From positions 124,001 to 188,000 of the forward strand of contig NZ_JBICTU010000001.1 in NCBI RefSeq assembly GCF_043197795.1: DNA of 64,000 bases. Direction: 5' to 3'. The position numbers and the translations under genes were made by a program. Positions 17,430 to 25,050 of this stretch are shown one piece after another. The DNA is from Sphaerisporangium sp040649355. GTDB taxonomy: Bacteria; Actinomycetota; Actinomycetes; Streptosporangiales; Streptosporangiaceae. The first letter of the stretch is position 1; each line of letters begins with the position of its first letter. The notes beneath the pieces were generated by a model. The model was given only the letters and a program-made list of their open reading frames with translations. It was not told where the DNA came from and searched no databases.

Positions 17430-17581
17430 TCCTTCTCCCGCTTCATGTAGGCGACGAGCTGCTCGGGGTTCGGCCCCGGGATGACCGTGACAAGCTCCCA
17501 GCCGTCCTGGCCCCAGTTGTCCAGGATCTGCTTCGTGGCATGGGTCAACAGAGGGACCGTCGAATATTCGTAGCGCTTCAT
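17426..17581 (-). CDS. DUF4177 small protein
   Basis: A 51-residue protein, ATG 17581. KRYEYSTVPLL and LDNWGQDGWELVTVIPGP are the signature of the DUF4177 family; the equivalent in M. tuberculosis is Rv3678A. Its stop overlaps the RidA start by four bases (GTGA), so the two are one translation unit. Function unknown. Confidence 0.85.
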   Translation of the reverse strand: MKRYEYSTVPLLTHATKQILDNWGQDGWELVTVIPGPNPEQLVAYMKREKE

Positions 17582-18037
17582 GGTGGCACTGTAGACGGGA
17601 GTGAGGGCGTCAGGTGGCGGTGCTCCCCCAGTTCCCTCCCGCCTCATGGGTCACGGCGTTCCCTTGCGTCGATGGCATCGCCCCACGGCCATTGTGACGA
17701 TCCGCATATTGACCTTTTGCCGGTGATCGACAATGCGAAGAAGACGGGGCGAATCTCACAATCTGAACGTTCGAGCGGACCCGGCGGGAGTCTTGGAACG
17801 ATCTCGCGCCCATGTTCCCGTTGCCCCGTGACGCCAGCGCGAGCGGAGCCGATCGGCGATCATCCCAAGCGGTCGCCGCGGCGGGGGATCCATTGTCGGG
17901 GCCTCCCTTTACACGGGCGGTCAGGGAGCCCGGGAAAACGCGTTTCCGGGGCCGCCGGGGTGTGAGGTGCGTCGCAAGCCCCTTCCAAAAGCCGGGCACG
18001 GCGAATCGCGAAGTAACCGTTGGGTAGCCTTCGGAAC
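17582..18037. other. Divergent intergenic region (456 bases)
   Basis: It lies between the start of the DUF4177-RidA operon (reverse) and the first ArsA-like gene (forward) and should contain both promoters. I see no gene with a credible start and no strong hairpin. The middle (17690-17780) is less GC-rich than its surroundings, as expected for a promoter zone. Confidence 0.5.
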
Positions 18038-19042
18038 GTGAGTGCTCGCGACACCGATTGGGACGGCGTACGACTTCATGTCGTCACCGGCAAGGGTGGC
18101 ACCGGAAAGACGACGGTGGCAGCCGCGCTGGCCCTCGCCCTGGCGGCGGGTGGCCGGAAGGTGCTGCTCGTGGAGGTGGAGGGCCGTCAGGGCATCGCCC
18201 AGGTCTTCGACACCCCGCCCCTGCCGTACGAGGAGCGGAAGATCGCCGTGGCACCGGGCGGCGGCGACGTGTACGCGCTCGCCATCGACCCCGAAGAGGC
18301 CATGCTCGAATACGTCGAGATGTTCTACGGCATGAAGCGGGCCGGCAAGGCACTGAACAAGATCGGCCTGGTCGACTTCGCCACGACCATCGCCCCCGGT
18401 CTGCGGGACGTGCTCGTGACCGGCAAGACCAGTGAGGCCGTACGACGTCGCGACAAGTCCGGAAGGCGGGCGTATGACGCCGTCGTCATGGACGCGCCAC
18501 CCACCGGTCGTATCACCAGGTTCCTCAACGTGACGCTGGAAGTGGCGGGGCTCGCCCGCATCGGCCCGGTGAAGAACCACGCCGACCTGGTACGCGGCGT
18601 GGTCGCCTCGCCGGAGACCGCCGTGCACTTCGTCACGCTGCTGGAGGAGATGCCGGTCCAGGAGACGCTGGACGGCATCGACAACCTCCGCGCCGCCAAG
18701 CTGCCCGTGGGCGGCGTCTTCATCAACATGGTCCGTCCCGAGCTGCTGCCCGAGGCCACCCTCGACGCCGCCATGAAAGACCGGTTCGACCCCGGTGAGC
18801 TGGCGCTCGGCCTGAAGGCCGCGGGCATCGCCGACGGCACGTCCGACGCGTCCGCGATCGCCGAGGCGCTCACGGAGGAGATCTCCGAGCACGCCCAGCG
18901 CAACCACCTGGAGCGCCGTGAGAGGCAGGCGCTCGCGGAGGCGAAGGCCCCCCACTACGAGCTGCCGTTGCTCGCCGACGGCGCCGACCTGGCCGGTCTG
19001 TACGAGCTGGCGGAAGCGATCCGTTCCCAGGGAGCAGCGTGA
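18038..19042 (+). CDS. ArsA/GET3-like ATPase, first of a pair
   Basis: A 334-residue P-loop ATPase. The deviant Walker A motif GKGGTGKTT spans 18-26, and VVMDAPPTG is the switch II region. GTG 18038 is chosen; a TTG at 18020 would add six residues. It corresponds to Rv3679 of M. tuberculosis, whose product forms a complex with Rv3680 that resembles the eukaryotic Get3 targeting factor rather than an arsenite pump. No arsB or arsC is nearby. Its stop overlaps the next gene (GTGA), fitting an obligate pair. Confidence 0.87.
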   Translation: MSARDTDWDGVRLHVVTGKGGTGKTTVAAALALALAAGGRKVLLVEVEGRQGIAQVFDTPPLPYEERKIAVAPGGGDVYALAIDPEEAMLEYVEMFYGMKRAGKALNKIGLVDFATTIAPGLRDVLVTGKTSEAVRRRDKSGRRAYDAVVMDAPPTGRITRFLNVTLEVAGLARIGPVKNHADLVRGVVASPETAVHFVTLLEEMPVQETLDGIDNLRAAKLPVGGVFINMVRPELLPEATLDAAMKDRFDPGELALGLKAAGIADGTSDASAIAEALTEEISEHAQRNHLERRERQALAEAKAPHYELPLLADGADLAGLYELAEAIRSQGAA

Positions 19043-20214
19043 AGTCTCAGACGGGGAAGGCCCCCCGCACGTCACCCATCCAGAGCCACCACGGGACCTC
19101 GCCCGTTCTCGACATGGACGCCGTGCTCGACGACCCGGGCACGCGCATCGTCGTGTGCTGCGGCTCGGGCGGCGTGGGCAAGACCACGACGGCGGCGGCG
19201 CTCGGCCTCCGAGCGGCCGAACGGGGCCGGCGCGTGGTGGTGCTCACGGTCGACCCCGCGCGGCGCCTGGCCCAGTCGATGGGGCTCACCGAGCTCGACA
19301 ACACGCCGCGTGTGGTCGCCGGGGTCGGTGGCACCGGCGAGCTGCACGCGATGATGCTCGACATGAAACGCACCTTCGACGAGATCATCGAGGCGCACGC
19401 CGATCCCGAACGAGCCCGGCAGATCCTGACCAACCCGTTCTACGAGTCGCTGTCGTCGAGCTTCTCCGGGACGCAGGAGTACATGGCGATGGAGAAGCTC
19501 GGGCAGCTCCGCCGCTCGGACGAGTGGGATCTCATCATCGTCGACACCCCGCCGTCGCGGTCGGCGCTCGACTTCCTCGACGCGCCCGAGCGGCTCGGCC
19601 GCTTCCTCGACGGACGGCTCATCAGGATCCTGATGGCTCCCGCCAAGGCCGGGGGCCGGAGCGCGTTCAAGCTGCTCAACGCCGGTTTCGGCCTTGTCGC
19701 GGGCGCGCTGACGAAGATCTTGGGCGCCCAGTTCCTCAAGGACATCCAGACGTTCGTCGCGGCCCTCGACGCCGTCTTCGGCGGGTTCAGGCAGCGCGCC
19801 GACCAGACGTACAGGCTGCTCCAGGCTCCCGGCACCGCGTTCCTCGTCGTGGCCGCGCCGGAACGGGACGCGATGCGGGAGGCCTCGTACTTCGTGGAGC
19901 GACTGGCCGAGGAGCGCATGCCCCTGGCCGGCCTGGTGATCAACCGGGTCCATCGGTCCCCGGCGCCGGCCCTCTCGGCCGCCCGCAGCACGGCGGCCGC
20001 GGAGGATCTCGAATCACGTGGTGAACACGAACTGACGTCCGCCGTGCTGCGGCTTCACGCCGGACGTATGCAGCTCGCCGCGCGCGAGCATAGGGAGCAG
20101 GAGCACTTCGCTTCGGCCCACCCCACAGTGCCGATCGCCCAAGTACTCGCGATGCCGGAGGACGTGCACGATCTCGAAGGCCTGCGCAAGATCGGTGAAC
20201 TCCTGGCGTCATGA
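19039..20214 (+). CDS. ArsA/GET3-like ATPase, second of a pair
   Basis: A 391-residue P-loop ATPase with GSGGVGKTTT (42-51) and IIVDTPPS (switch II). It corresponds to Rv3680. The N-terminal 30 residues are a variable extension. GTG 19039 overlaps the stop of the first ATPase gene, so they are made together. In mycobacteria the pair is tied to lipid metabolism and stress tolerance; here that is inference from synteny. Confidence 0.87.
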   Translation: MKSQTGKAPRTSPIQSHHGTSPVLDMDAVLDDPGTRIVVCCGSGGVGKTTTAAALGLRAAERGRRVVVLTVDPARRLAQSMGLTELDNTPRVVAGVGGTGELHAMMLDMKRTFDEIIEAHADPERARQILTNPFYESLSSSFSGTQEYMAMEKLGQLRRSDEWDLIIVDTPPSRSALDFLDAPERLGRFLDGRLIRILMAPAKAGGRSAFKLLNAGFGLVAGALTKILGAQFLKDIQTFVAALDAVFGGFRQRADQTYRLLQAPGTAFLVVAAPERDAMREASYFVERLAEERMPLAGLVINRVHRSPAPALSAARSTAAAEDLESRGEHELTSAVLRLHAGRMQLAAREHREQEHFASAHPTVPIAQVLAMPEDVHDLEGLRKIGELLAS

Positions 20215-20277
20215 AGTGGCTCCCGCCACAGCCGTGCAACCTCGTGAACTACCACGCAGGTGACCCAGGGACGCGAT

Positions 20278-20302
20278 CGAGGGGCCCGTGCATGGCCCCT
20301 CG
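20278..20302. terminator. Bidirectional hairpin terminator
   Basis: CGAGGGGCC (20278-20286) pairs perfectly with GGCCCCTCG (20294-20302) around a seven-base loop. It lies in the convergent gap between the ATPase pair and wblA and can serve both strands. There is no U-tract, as is common in actinomycetes. Confidence 0.7.
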
Positions 20303-20348
20303 CGTCGTGATAGCGGGCATGAGACGGACACCGCCCCAGCCCCTGAAC

Positions 20349-20645
20349 TCAGCCGGCAATCAGCTCGTTGGTCCGCTCGTACTCTTCCTTGGCGACCTCT
20401 AGCAGGTCACGCCAAGACGTCACATCCGGCCGTCGCCTGAGCAGCGCACGCCGCTCGCGCTCGGTCATCCCGCCCCACACCCCGAACTCGATGCGATTGT
20501 CCAGTGCATCCGCGAGGCATTCGGTACGGACCGGGCATCCTCGGCAGATGAGCTTCGCCCTGTTCTGGGCGGCACCCTGAACGAACAACGCGTCAGGATC
20601 CGCGCCCCGACAGGCGGCACGGGAGGTCCAATCCGTGATCCACAT
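20349..20645 (-). CDS. wblA: WhiB-family iron-sulfur regulator WblA/WhiB4
   Basis: A 98-residue protein. Four cysteines C12, C34, C37 and C43 bind a 4Fe-4S cluster; FGVWGGMTERERRALLRRRP is the turn and basic DNA-binding tail. VQGAAQNRAKLICRGCPVRT matches Streptomyces WblA very closely. ATG 20645 follows GGGGAG. WblA controls development and antibiotic production in Streptomyces; WhiB4 senses redox in mycobacteria. Its position next to the ArsA pair and divergent from a class A PBP is the conserved one. Confidence 0.95.
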   Translation of the reverse strand: MWITDWTSRAACRGADPDALFVQGAAQNRAKLICRGCPVRTECLADALDNRIEFGVWGGMTERERRALLRRRPDVTSWRDLLEVAKEEYERTNELIAG

Positions 20646-20914
20646 TTCGACCCCACTCCCCTATAGGTGGTCAGTCGTCACTTGGCGGCCGACGGGCGCG
20701 GGCGTCGAGCCTCCTTATTCAGTTGCCGCAGAGGAGAACGTACGCAACCAGACGTTCGGACCGACAGACCCCGGCCGGGTCAATTTCCCACATGGTCATG
20801 TCAGGCCATGTGGCCGGGAATGACTAGTCCTCCCCTCCGCGAGTCGCCGACGAGTCAATGCGAAATGGACTTTGAGTACCTATTGAGTCAGCGACTCGGC
20901 ATACGCTTGGTCTC
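20646..20914. promoter_or_regulatory. Divergent wblA / penicillin-binding protein promoter region
   Basis: A 269-base region between two oppositely oriented genes, AT-richer than its neighbours (TTATTCAGTTGCC near 20715; TTTGAGTACCTATTGAGTCAGCGACTC near 20870). GAGTCAGCGACTC (20884-20896) is an imperfect inverted repeat just upstream of the PBP start and a candidate operator. No promoter hexamers can be assigned with confidence. Confidence 0.5.
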
Positions 20915-23221
20915 GTGCAAGCTCAAGGCAAAGCCCGCGGGTCCGTGTTCGGGAACCTCCTCCGCCTGATCGCGGCGTCCGTCGCGGCGGGGGTGCTGGC
21001 CGCCGCCATCGCCCTGCCCGCCGTGGGCGGAGCCGGCGTGGGGGTCAAGAGTGCCACCGATGTGCTGAACCTGAAGCCCGAAGACCTCAAAGAGCCGCCG
21101 CTACCGGAGAAGACCGAGATCCTCGACTCCAGCGGCAAGCTGATCGCACAGTTCTACTACCAGAACCGCGAATCGGTGGCACTGGACAAGGTCGCCCCGG
21201 TCATGCAGGAGGCGATCATCTCCATCGAGGACTTCCGCTTCTACGAGCACGGCGCCCTCGACCTGGAGGGCTTCGCCCGCGCGATGATGAAGAACTTCCA
21301 GTCGGGCGGCGTCTCCCAGGGCGGATCCTCGATCACCCAGCAGTACGTTAAGCAGGTGCTGCTCAACAAGGCCGAGACCGACGAGGAGAAGCTCGCGGCC
21401 ATCGCCCCGACGGTCTCCCGCAAGCTCAACGAGCTCCGGTACGCCATGGCCGTCGAGGAGAAGTACTCCAAGGACAAGATCCTTGAGAACTACCTGAACA
21501 TCGCCTACTTCGGCGCGAGCGCGTACGGCATCCAGGCCGCCTCCAAGCGGTTCTTCGACAAGCCCGCCTCCAAGCTGAACCTCCAGGAGGCGGCCACGCT
21601 CGCGGGGGCCGTACAGAACCCCAACGCGACCGACCCGAACCTGGGCAAGAAGAACAGGGCCGCCCTGCTGGCCCGGCGCAACGTCGTCCTCGACCGGATG
21701 GCCGAGCTGCACAAGATCACGCCTGAAGAGGCCGCCACCGCGAAGGCCAAGAAGCTGGTCTACAAGGACATCTCGATCCCCGGCGGCTGCGAGCAGAGCG
21801 ACTACCCGTACTTCTGCCTGTACGTCCAGCACGAGATCCTGAACGACAAGCAGTTCGGCAAGACCGAGAAGGCCCGCAAGGAGTTCCTCAACCGGGGTGG
21901 ACTGACCATCAAGACCACCCTGGACACCAAGATGCAGAAGGCCGCCGACAAGGCCATCAAGAAGTGGGTCTACGCCTCCGACAAGCCCGTCGCCGCCGAG
22001 GCTCTGGTCGAGCCGGGCACCGGTGCCATCAAGGCCATGGCCGCCAGCCGCAGGTTCGGCAACAGCAAGAAGAAGAACGAGTCCAACTACAACCTGGTCG
22101 CCGACGTCGCGCACGGCGGCGGCACGGGCTTCCAGGCGGGTTCGACCTTCAAGGCCTTCACGCTCGCCACGGCGCTGAAGGAGGGCCTGCGGTTCGGCGA
22201 CGGTCTCGACGCGGGCAGCAGCTTCCAGGCGAGCGGCTACAGCGACTTCAAGAACTGCAAGGGCGAGAACGTCGGCGACCCGAGTCACGTCGCGCACAAC
22301 TCCGAGGGCGGCGGCGGCTTCAAGACCCTCCAGACCGGCACCTGGGGATCGGTCAACACCTTCTTCCTCGGCCTTGAGAAGAAGGTCGGGCTCTGCGACG
22401 TCGTCAAGACCGCCAAGGACCTCGGCATCAAGCGCGCCGACGGCGGGAAGCTCCAGGAGGTCGAGACCTTCACCCTCGGCGTCAACGAGATGGACCCCAT
22501 CACCGTGGCCAGCGCCTACGCCACCTTCGCCGCCCGCGGCAAGTACTGCGAGCCGATGGCGATCACGGCGATCACCGACCGGTACGGCAAGACCACCAAC
22601 TTCAAGCCCAGCTGCAAGCAGACACTCGACGAGAAGGTCGCCGACGCGGTGAGCGGCATCCTGTCCGGAGTGTTCACGAAGGGCACGATGAGGGGCGTCG
22701 GCGGCATCGGCCGCGACGCGGCGGGCAAGACCGGCACGACCGACGGATCCATGACCGCCTGGTTCGCCGGCTACACCCCGGACCTCGCCGGAGCCGTCAG
22801 CCTCGGCGACCCGCGCGGCTCGTACACCCACCCGCTGCGCGGCATCACCATCGGCGGCAACTACTACGGCGAGGTGTTCGGCGCCACGATCTCCGGCCAG
22901 ATCTGGAAGGCCACGATGCTCAGCGCCCTGAAGGACATCCAGGCCTCGTCCTTCACCCCGCCGGACATGAGCCGCTTCGGCGGTTGCAGCGGCGGCTGCG
23001 CGCCCAAGCCTCCGAAGGAGCCGGTCGACAACAACGGCAGCCCCTACCCCGTCCCGGACGGCAACGGCGGTAACGGTGACAACGGCGGCGGAAACGGCGG
23101 CGGCGGGGGTAACCGCGGCGGCGGAAACGGCGGCGGCGGGGGCAACCGCGGCAGCGAGACCGGCGACGGCGGTCTCGACCTGGTCACCCCCACCACCGCT
23201 CCGAACACCCGCAACGGCTGA
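20915..23221 (+). CDS. Class A penicillin-binding protein (PonA2-like)
   Basis: A 768-residue bifunctional peptidoglycan synthase. Residues 13-43 are the membrane anchor. The GT51 transglycosylase has its catalytic glutamate E105 in IEDFRFYEHGALD and GGSSITQQYVKQ (137-148). The transpeptidase has S410-TFK413, S479-V-N481 and K605-TG. The tail from about 690 is rich in Pro, Gly and Asn with two GGGGGNRGGGN-type repeats, in place of the PASTA domain of mycobacterial PonA2. GTG 20915 has no clear Shine-Dalgarno. It is divergent from wblA as in related genomes. Confidence 0.94.
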   Translation: MQAQGKARGSVFGNLLRLIAASVAAGVLAAAIALPAVGGAGVGVKSATDVLNLKPEDLKEPPLPEKTEILDSSGKLIAQFYYQNRESVALDKVAPVMQEAIISIEDFRFYEHGALDLEGFARAMMKNFQSGGVSQGGSSITQQYVKQVLLNKAETDEEKLAAIAPTVSRKLNELRYAMAVEEKYSKDKILENYLNIAYFGASAYGIQAASKRFFDKPASKLNLQEAATLAGAVQNPNATDPNLGKKNRAALLARRNVVLDRMAELHKITPEEAATAKAKKLVYKDISIPGGCEQSDYPYFCLYVQHEILNDKQFGKTEKARKEFLNRGGLTIKTTLDTKMQKAADKAIKKWVYASDKPVAAEALVEPGTGAIKAMAASRRFGNSKKKNESNYNLVADVAHGGGTGFQAGSTFKAFTLATALKEGLRFGDGLDAGSSFQASGYSDFKNCKGENVGDPSHVAHNSEGGGGFKTLQTGTWGSVNTFFLGLEKKVGLCDVVKTAKDLGIKRADGGKLQEVETFTLGVNEMDPITVASAYATFAARGKYCEPMAITAITDRYGKTTNFKPSCKQTLDEKVADAVSGILSGVFTKGTMRGVGGIGRDAAGKTGTTDGSMTAWFAGYTPDLAGAVSLGDPRGSYTHPLRGITIGGNYYGEVFGATISGQIWKATMLSALKDIQASSFTPPDMSRFGGCSGGCAPKPPKEPVDNNGSPYPVPDGNGGNGDNGGGNGGGGGNRGGGNGGGGGNRGSETGDGGLDLVTPTTAPNTRNG

Positions 23222-23227
23222 CCAACG

Positions 23228-23265
23228 AAAGGCGCCCCCACAGAGTCACCTGTGAGGGCGCCTTT
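23228..23265 (+). terminator. Strong intrinsic terminator after the PBP gene
   Basis: AAAGGCGCCCCCACAG (23228-23243) pairs with CTGTGAGGGCGCCTTT (23250-23265) with one mismatch, loop of six bases. It lies seven bases after the PBP stop, and could also serve the convergent YqeY gene. Confidence 0.9.
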
Positions 23266-23304
23266 CCGCTCGCAAGAGCCCCTGATGCACGACCTCGGGC
23301 CACC

Positions 23305-23760
23305 TCAGCCCGCGAGACGGGTGCGCACGGCCTGGGCCACCCTGCCGCCCTCCGCGCGTCCGGCGACCTTGGGGTTGAGGACCTTCATGACCTGGCCCAT
23401 GGCCTTCGGACCCTCGGCGCCGCTCTCGGAGATGGCCTCCGCGACGAGCCTGTCGAGCTCCTCGTCGCTCAGCTGGGCGGGGAGGTACTCCTCAAGCACG
23501 GCGTGCTCGTCCTGCTCCGCCTGCGCCTGCTCGGTCCGCCCAGCACCCGCGAACGCCTCGGACGCCTCCCGGCGCTTCTTGGCTTCCCTCGTCAGCACCT
23601 TGACGATCTCGTCGTCGGAGAGCTCGCGCGCCGACTTGCCCGCGACCTCCTCGGTGCTGACGGCCGCCAGGGCCATGCGCAGCGTTCGGGTCCGCACCTC
23701 GTCACGCGCCTTCATCGATGTCGTGAGGTCGGCCTTCAGCTTGTCCTTCAAAGCACTCAT
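23305..23760 (-). CDS. GatB/YqeY domain protein
   Basis: A 151-residue helical protein: SALKDKLKADLTTSMKARDE at the start, ELSDDEIVKVLTREAKKRRE in the middle, GQVMKVLNPKVAGRAEGG at the end. This is the YqeY family, which resembles the tRNA-binding tail of GatB and may act on aminoacyl-tRNA; the precise role is unknown. ATG 23760 is used; an in-frame ATG at 23769 is an alternative. Confidence 0.93.
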   Translation of the reverse strand: MSALKDKLKADLTTSMKARDEVRTRTLRMALAAVSTEEVAGKSARELSDDEIVKVLTREAKKRREASEAFAGAGRTEQAQAEQDEHAVLEEYLPAQLSDEELDRLVAEAISESGAEGPKAMGQVMKVLNPKVAGRAEGGRVAQAVRTRLAG

Positions 23761-23901
23761 GGTCACCATCTTGCCGTGTCGCCGCAGCGCGATCGCCGCT
23801 ATTTCCCTCTGACCGGGGTCCCGCTCACGGAGTGTCATCACGAAAACCCCTGTTCTTCGCGTTGGGAGGCAGCATGCCGCGCCCTCATGCATCATGAAGG
23901 G

Positions 23902-24807
23902 GTGAGGAAAGCTGCCGCGATACCCCTGTCCTTGCTGGGCCTCGGCGTTGCCGGGATCGGCTACGCCTCGGTCATCGAGCGCAACTGGTTCCGGCTCAGG
24001 CGCTTCGACGTTCCGGTCCTGGCGCCGGGGCAGCGGCCGGTGCGCATCCTGCAGATCTCCGACCTGCACCTCACGCCCGGGCGCACCCGTCTGATCAACT
24101 GGGTGCGCTCACTGGAGGCCCTCGATCCCGACCTCGTGGTCAACACGGGTGACACGCTGGCCCACCCGGATGCGGTGGGGGCCTACCTGCACGCGGTCGA
24201 GCCTCTGCTGTCCCGCCCCGGCCTGTTCGTCTACGGGTCCAACGACCTGTACGCCCCCAGGCCCAAGAACCCCGCGCGCTACCTCTGGCGATCGTCCAAG
24301 AGCGACAGGCGCCAGCACATCCCCAACCTCCCGTGGGACGAGCTGGGCGCCGGCATGACCGCCGCGGGCTGGCTCGACATGAACAACACCACCGCGCGCG
24401 TCAAGGTGGGCGATCTCGACGTCTTCGTGGGCGGCATCCACGACTCCCACATCAACCGTGATCGGTACGACCACATCGCCGGCCCCGCTCCCGCCGACGC
24501 CGACCTCCGACTGGGGGTCATGCACTCCCCCGAGCCCAGCAACATGTCCCGCTTCGCCGGTGACGGCTACCAGTTGCTCCTGGCAGGTCACACCCACGGC
24601 GGCCAGCTGTGCGTCCCGTTCTACGGAGCCCTGGTGACCAACTGCGGCATCGACCGCGCCAGGGTGAAGGGCCTGCACCGCCACGAGTCCGCCTGGCTCC
24701 ACGTCTCCGCGGGCCTCGGCACCTCTCCCTACGCCCCGGCGCGCTTCGCCTGCCCGCCCGAGGCGACCTTGCTCACCCTCGTCCCTCGCCGCCCCACCCG
24801 CCCCTGA
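23902..24807 (+). CDS. Membrane-associated metallophosphoesterase
   Basis: A 301-residue protein. One N-terminal membrane helix is followed by the calcineurin-like core: ISDLHL (D-x-H), NTGDTL (GD), YGSNDLY (in place of the usual GNHD), and LLAGHTHGGQ. It is equivalent to Rv3683 and YaeI-type enzymes, some of which act on lipid phosphates. GTG 23902 (VRKAAAIPLS) is chosen; ATG 23887 would add five residues. It is divergent from yqeY. Confidence 0.87.
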   Translation: MRKAAAIPLSLLGLGVAGIGYASVIERNWFRLRRFDVPVLAPGQRPVRILQISDLHLTPGRTRLINWVRSLEALDPDLVVNTGDTLAHPDAVGAYLHAVEPLLSRPGLFVYGSNDLYAPRPKNPARYLWRSSKSDRRQHIPNLPWDELGAGMTAAGWLDMNNTTARVKVGDLDVFVGGIHDSHINRDRYDHIAGPAPADADLRLGVMHSPEPSNMSRFAGDGYQLLLAGHTHGGQLCVPFYGALVTNCGIDRARVKGLHRHESAWLHVSAGLGTSPYAPARFACPPEATLLTLVPRRPTRP

Positions 24808-24929
24808 CGTACGACTCCACGAAATCGCGCATCGCCCGATGCGTCAGGCCCTTTCGTCCCTCCCGGATGACGCGAGCACCACCAAAGTCCGCTAGACTCA
24901 TGCGAGCACAAGCAAAAGCGCCTGTGCAC

Positions 24930-25003
24930 CGGGGTGTAGCGCAGCTTGGCAGCGCGCTTCGTTCGGGACGAAGAGGTCGTGGGTTCAAATCCCGCCACCC
25001 CGA
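24930..25003 (+). tRNA. tRNA-Pro, anticodon CGG
   Basis: A 74-base tRNA. The acceptor arms CGGGGTG (24930-24936) and CACCCCG (24996-25002) pair perfectly, with discriminator A at 25003. The anticodon stem CTTCG/CGAAG closes the loop TTCGGGA, anticodon CGG at 24964-24966. GGTTCAAATCC is the T-loop. CCA is not encoded. The integrase gene begins its reverse-strand end 24 bases downstream, so this tRNA is the prophage attachment site. Confidence 0.96.
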
Positions 25004-25010
25004 CCCAGCT
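24962..25010. other. Probable attL, core in the 3' half of tRNA-Pro
   Basis: Tyrosine integrases of actinomycete elements usually recombine within the anticodon-to-3' part of a tRNA, restoring the gene. Here the integrase stop codon lies at 25027-25029 and the tRNA is intact. The exact core cannot be fixed because the matching attR copy is not in the window. Confidence 0.7.
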
Positions 25011-25013
25011 CAG

Positions 25014-25050
25014 CGGCCGTTTCTCCTTAACCGGAGAGGCGGCCGTTTCG
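25014..25050 (+). terminator. Terminator behind tRNA-Pro
   Basis: CGGCCGTTTCTCC (25014-25026) pairs with GGAGAGGCGGCCG (25033-25045) with two G-U wobbles on the plus strand, followed by TTTCGCTGTTT. It terminates the tRNA transcript and overlaps the 3' end of the integrase gene. Confidence 0.75.

Noticed and set aside
18038..20214. Arsenic resistance operon
   Set aside because: The two ATPases are ArsA-like, but no arsB, arsC, arsR or arsD is nearby and the order matches the Get3-like pair of actinobacteria.
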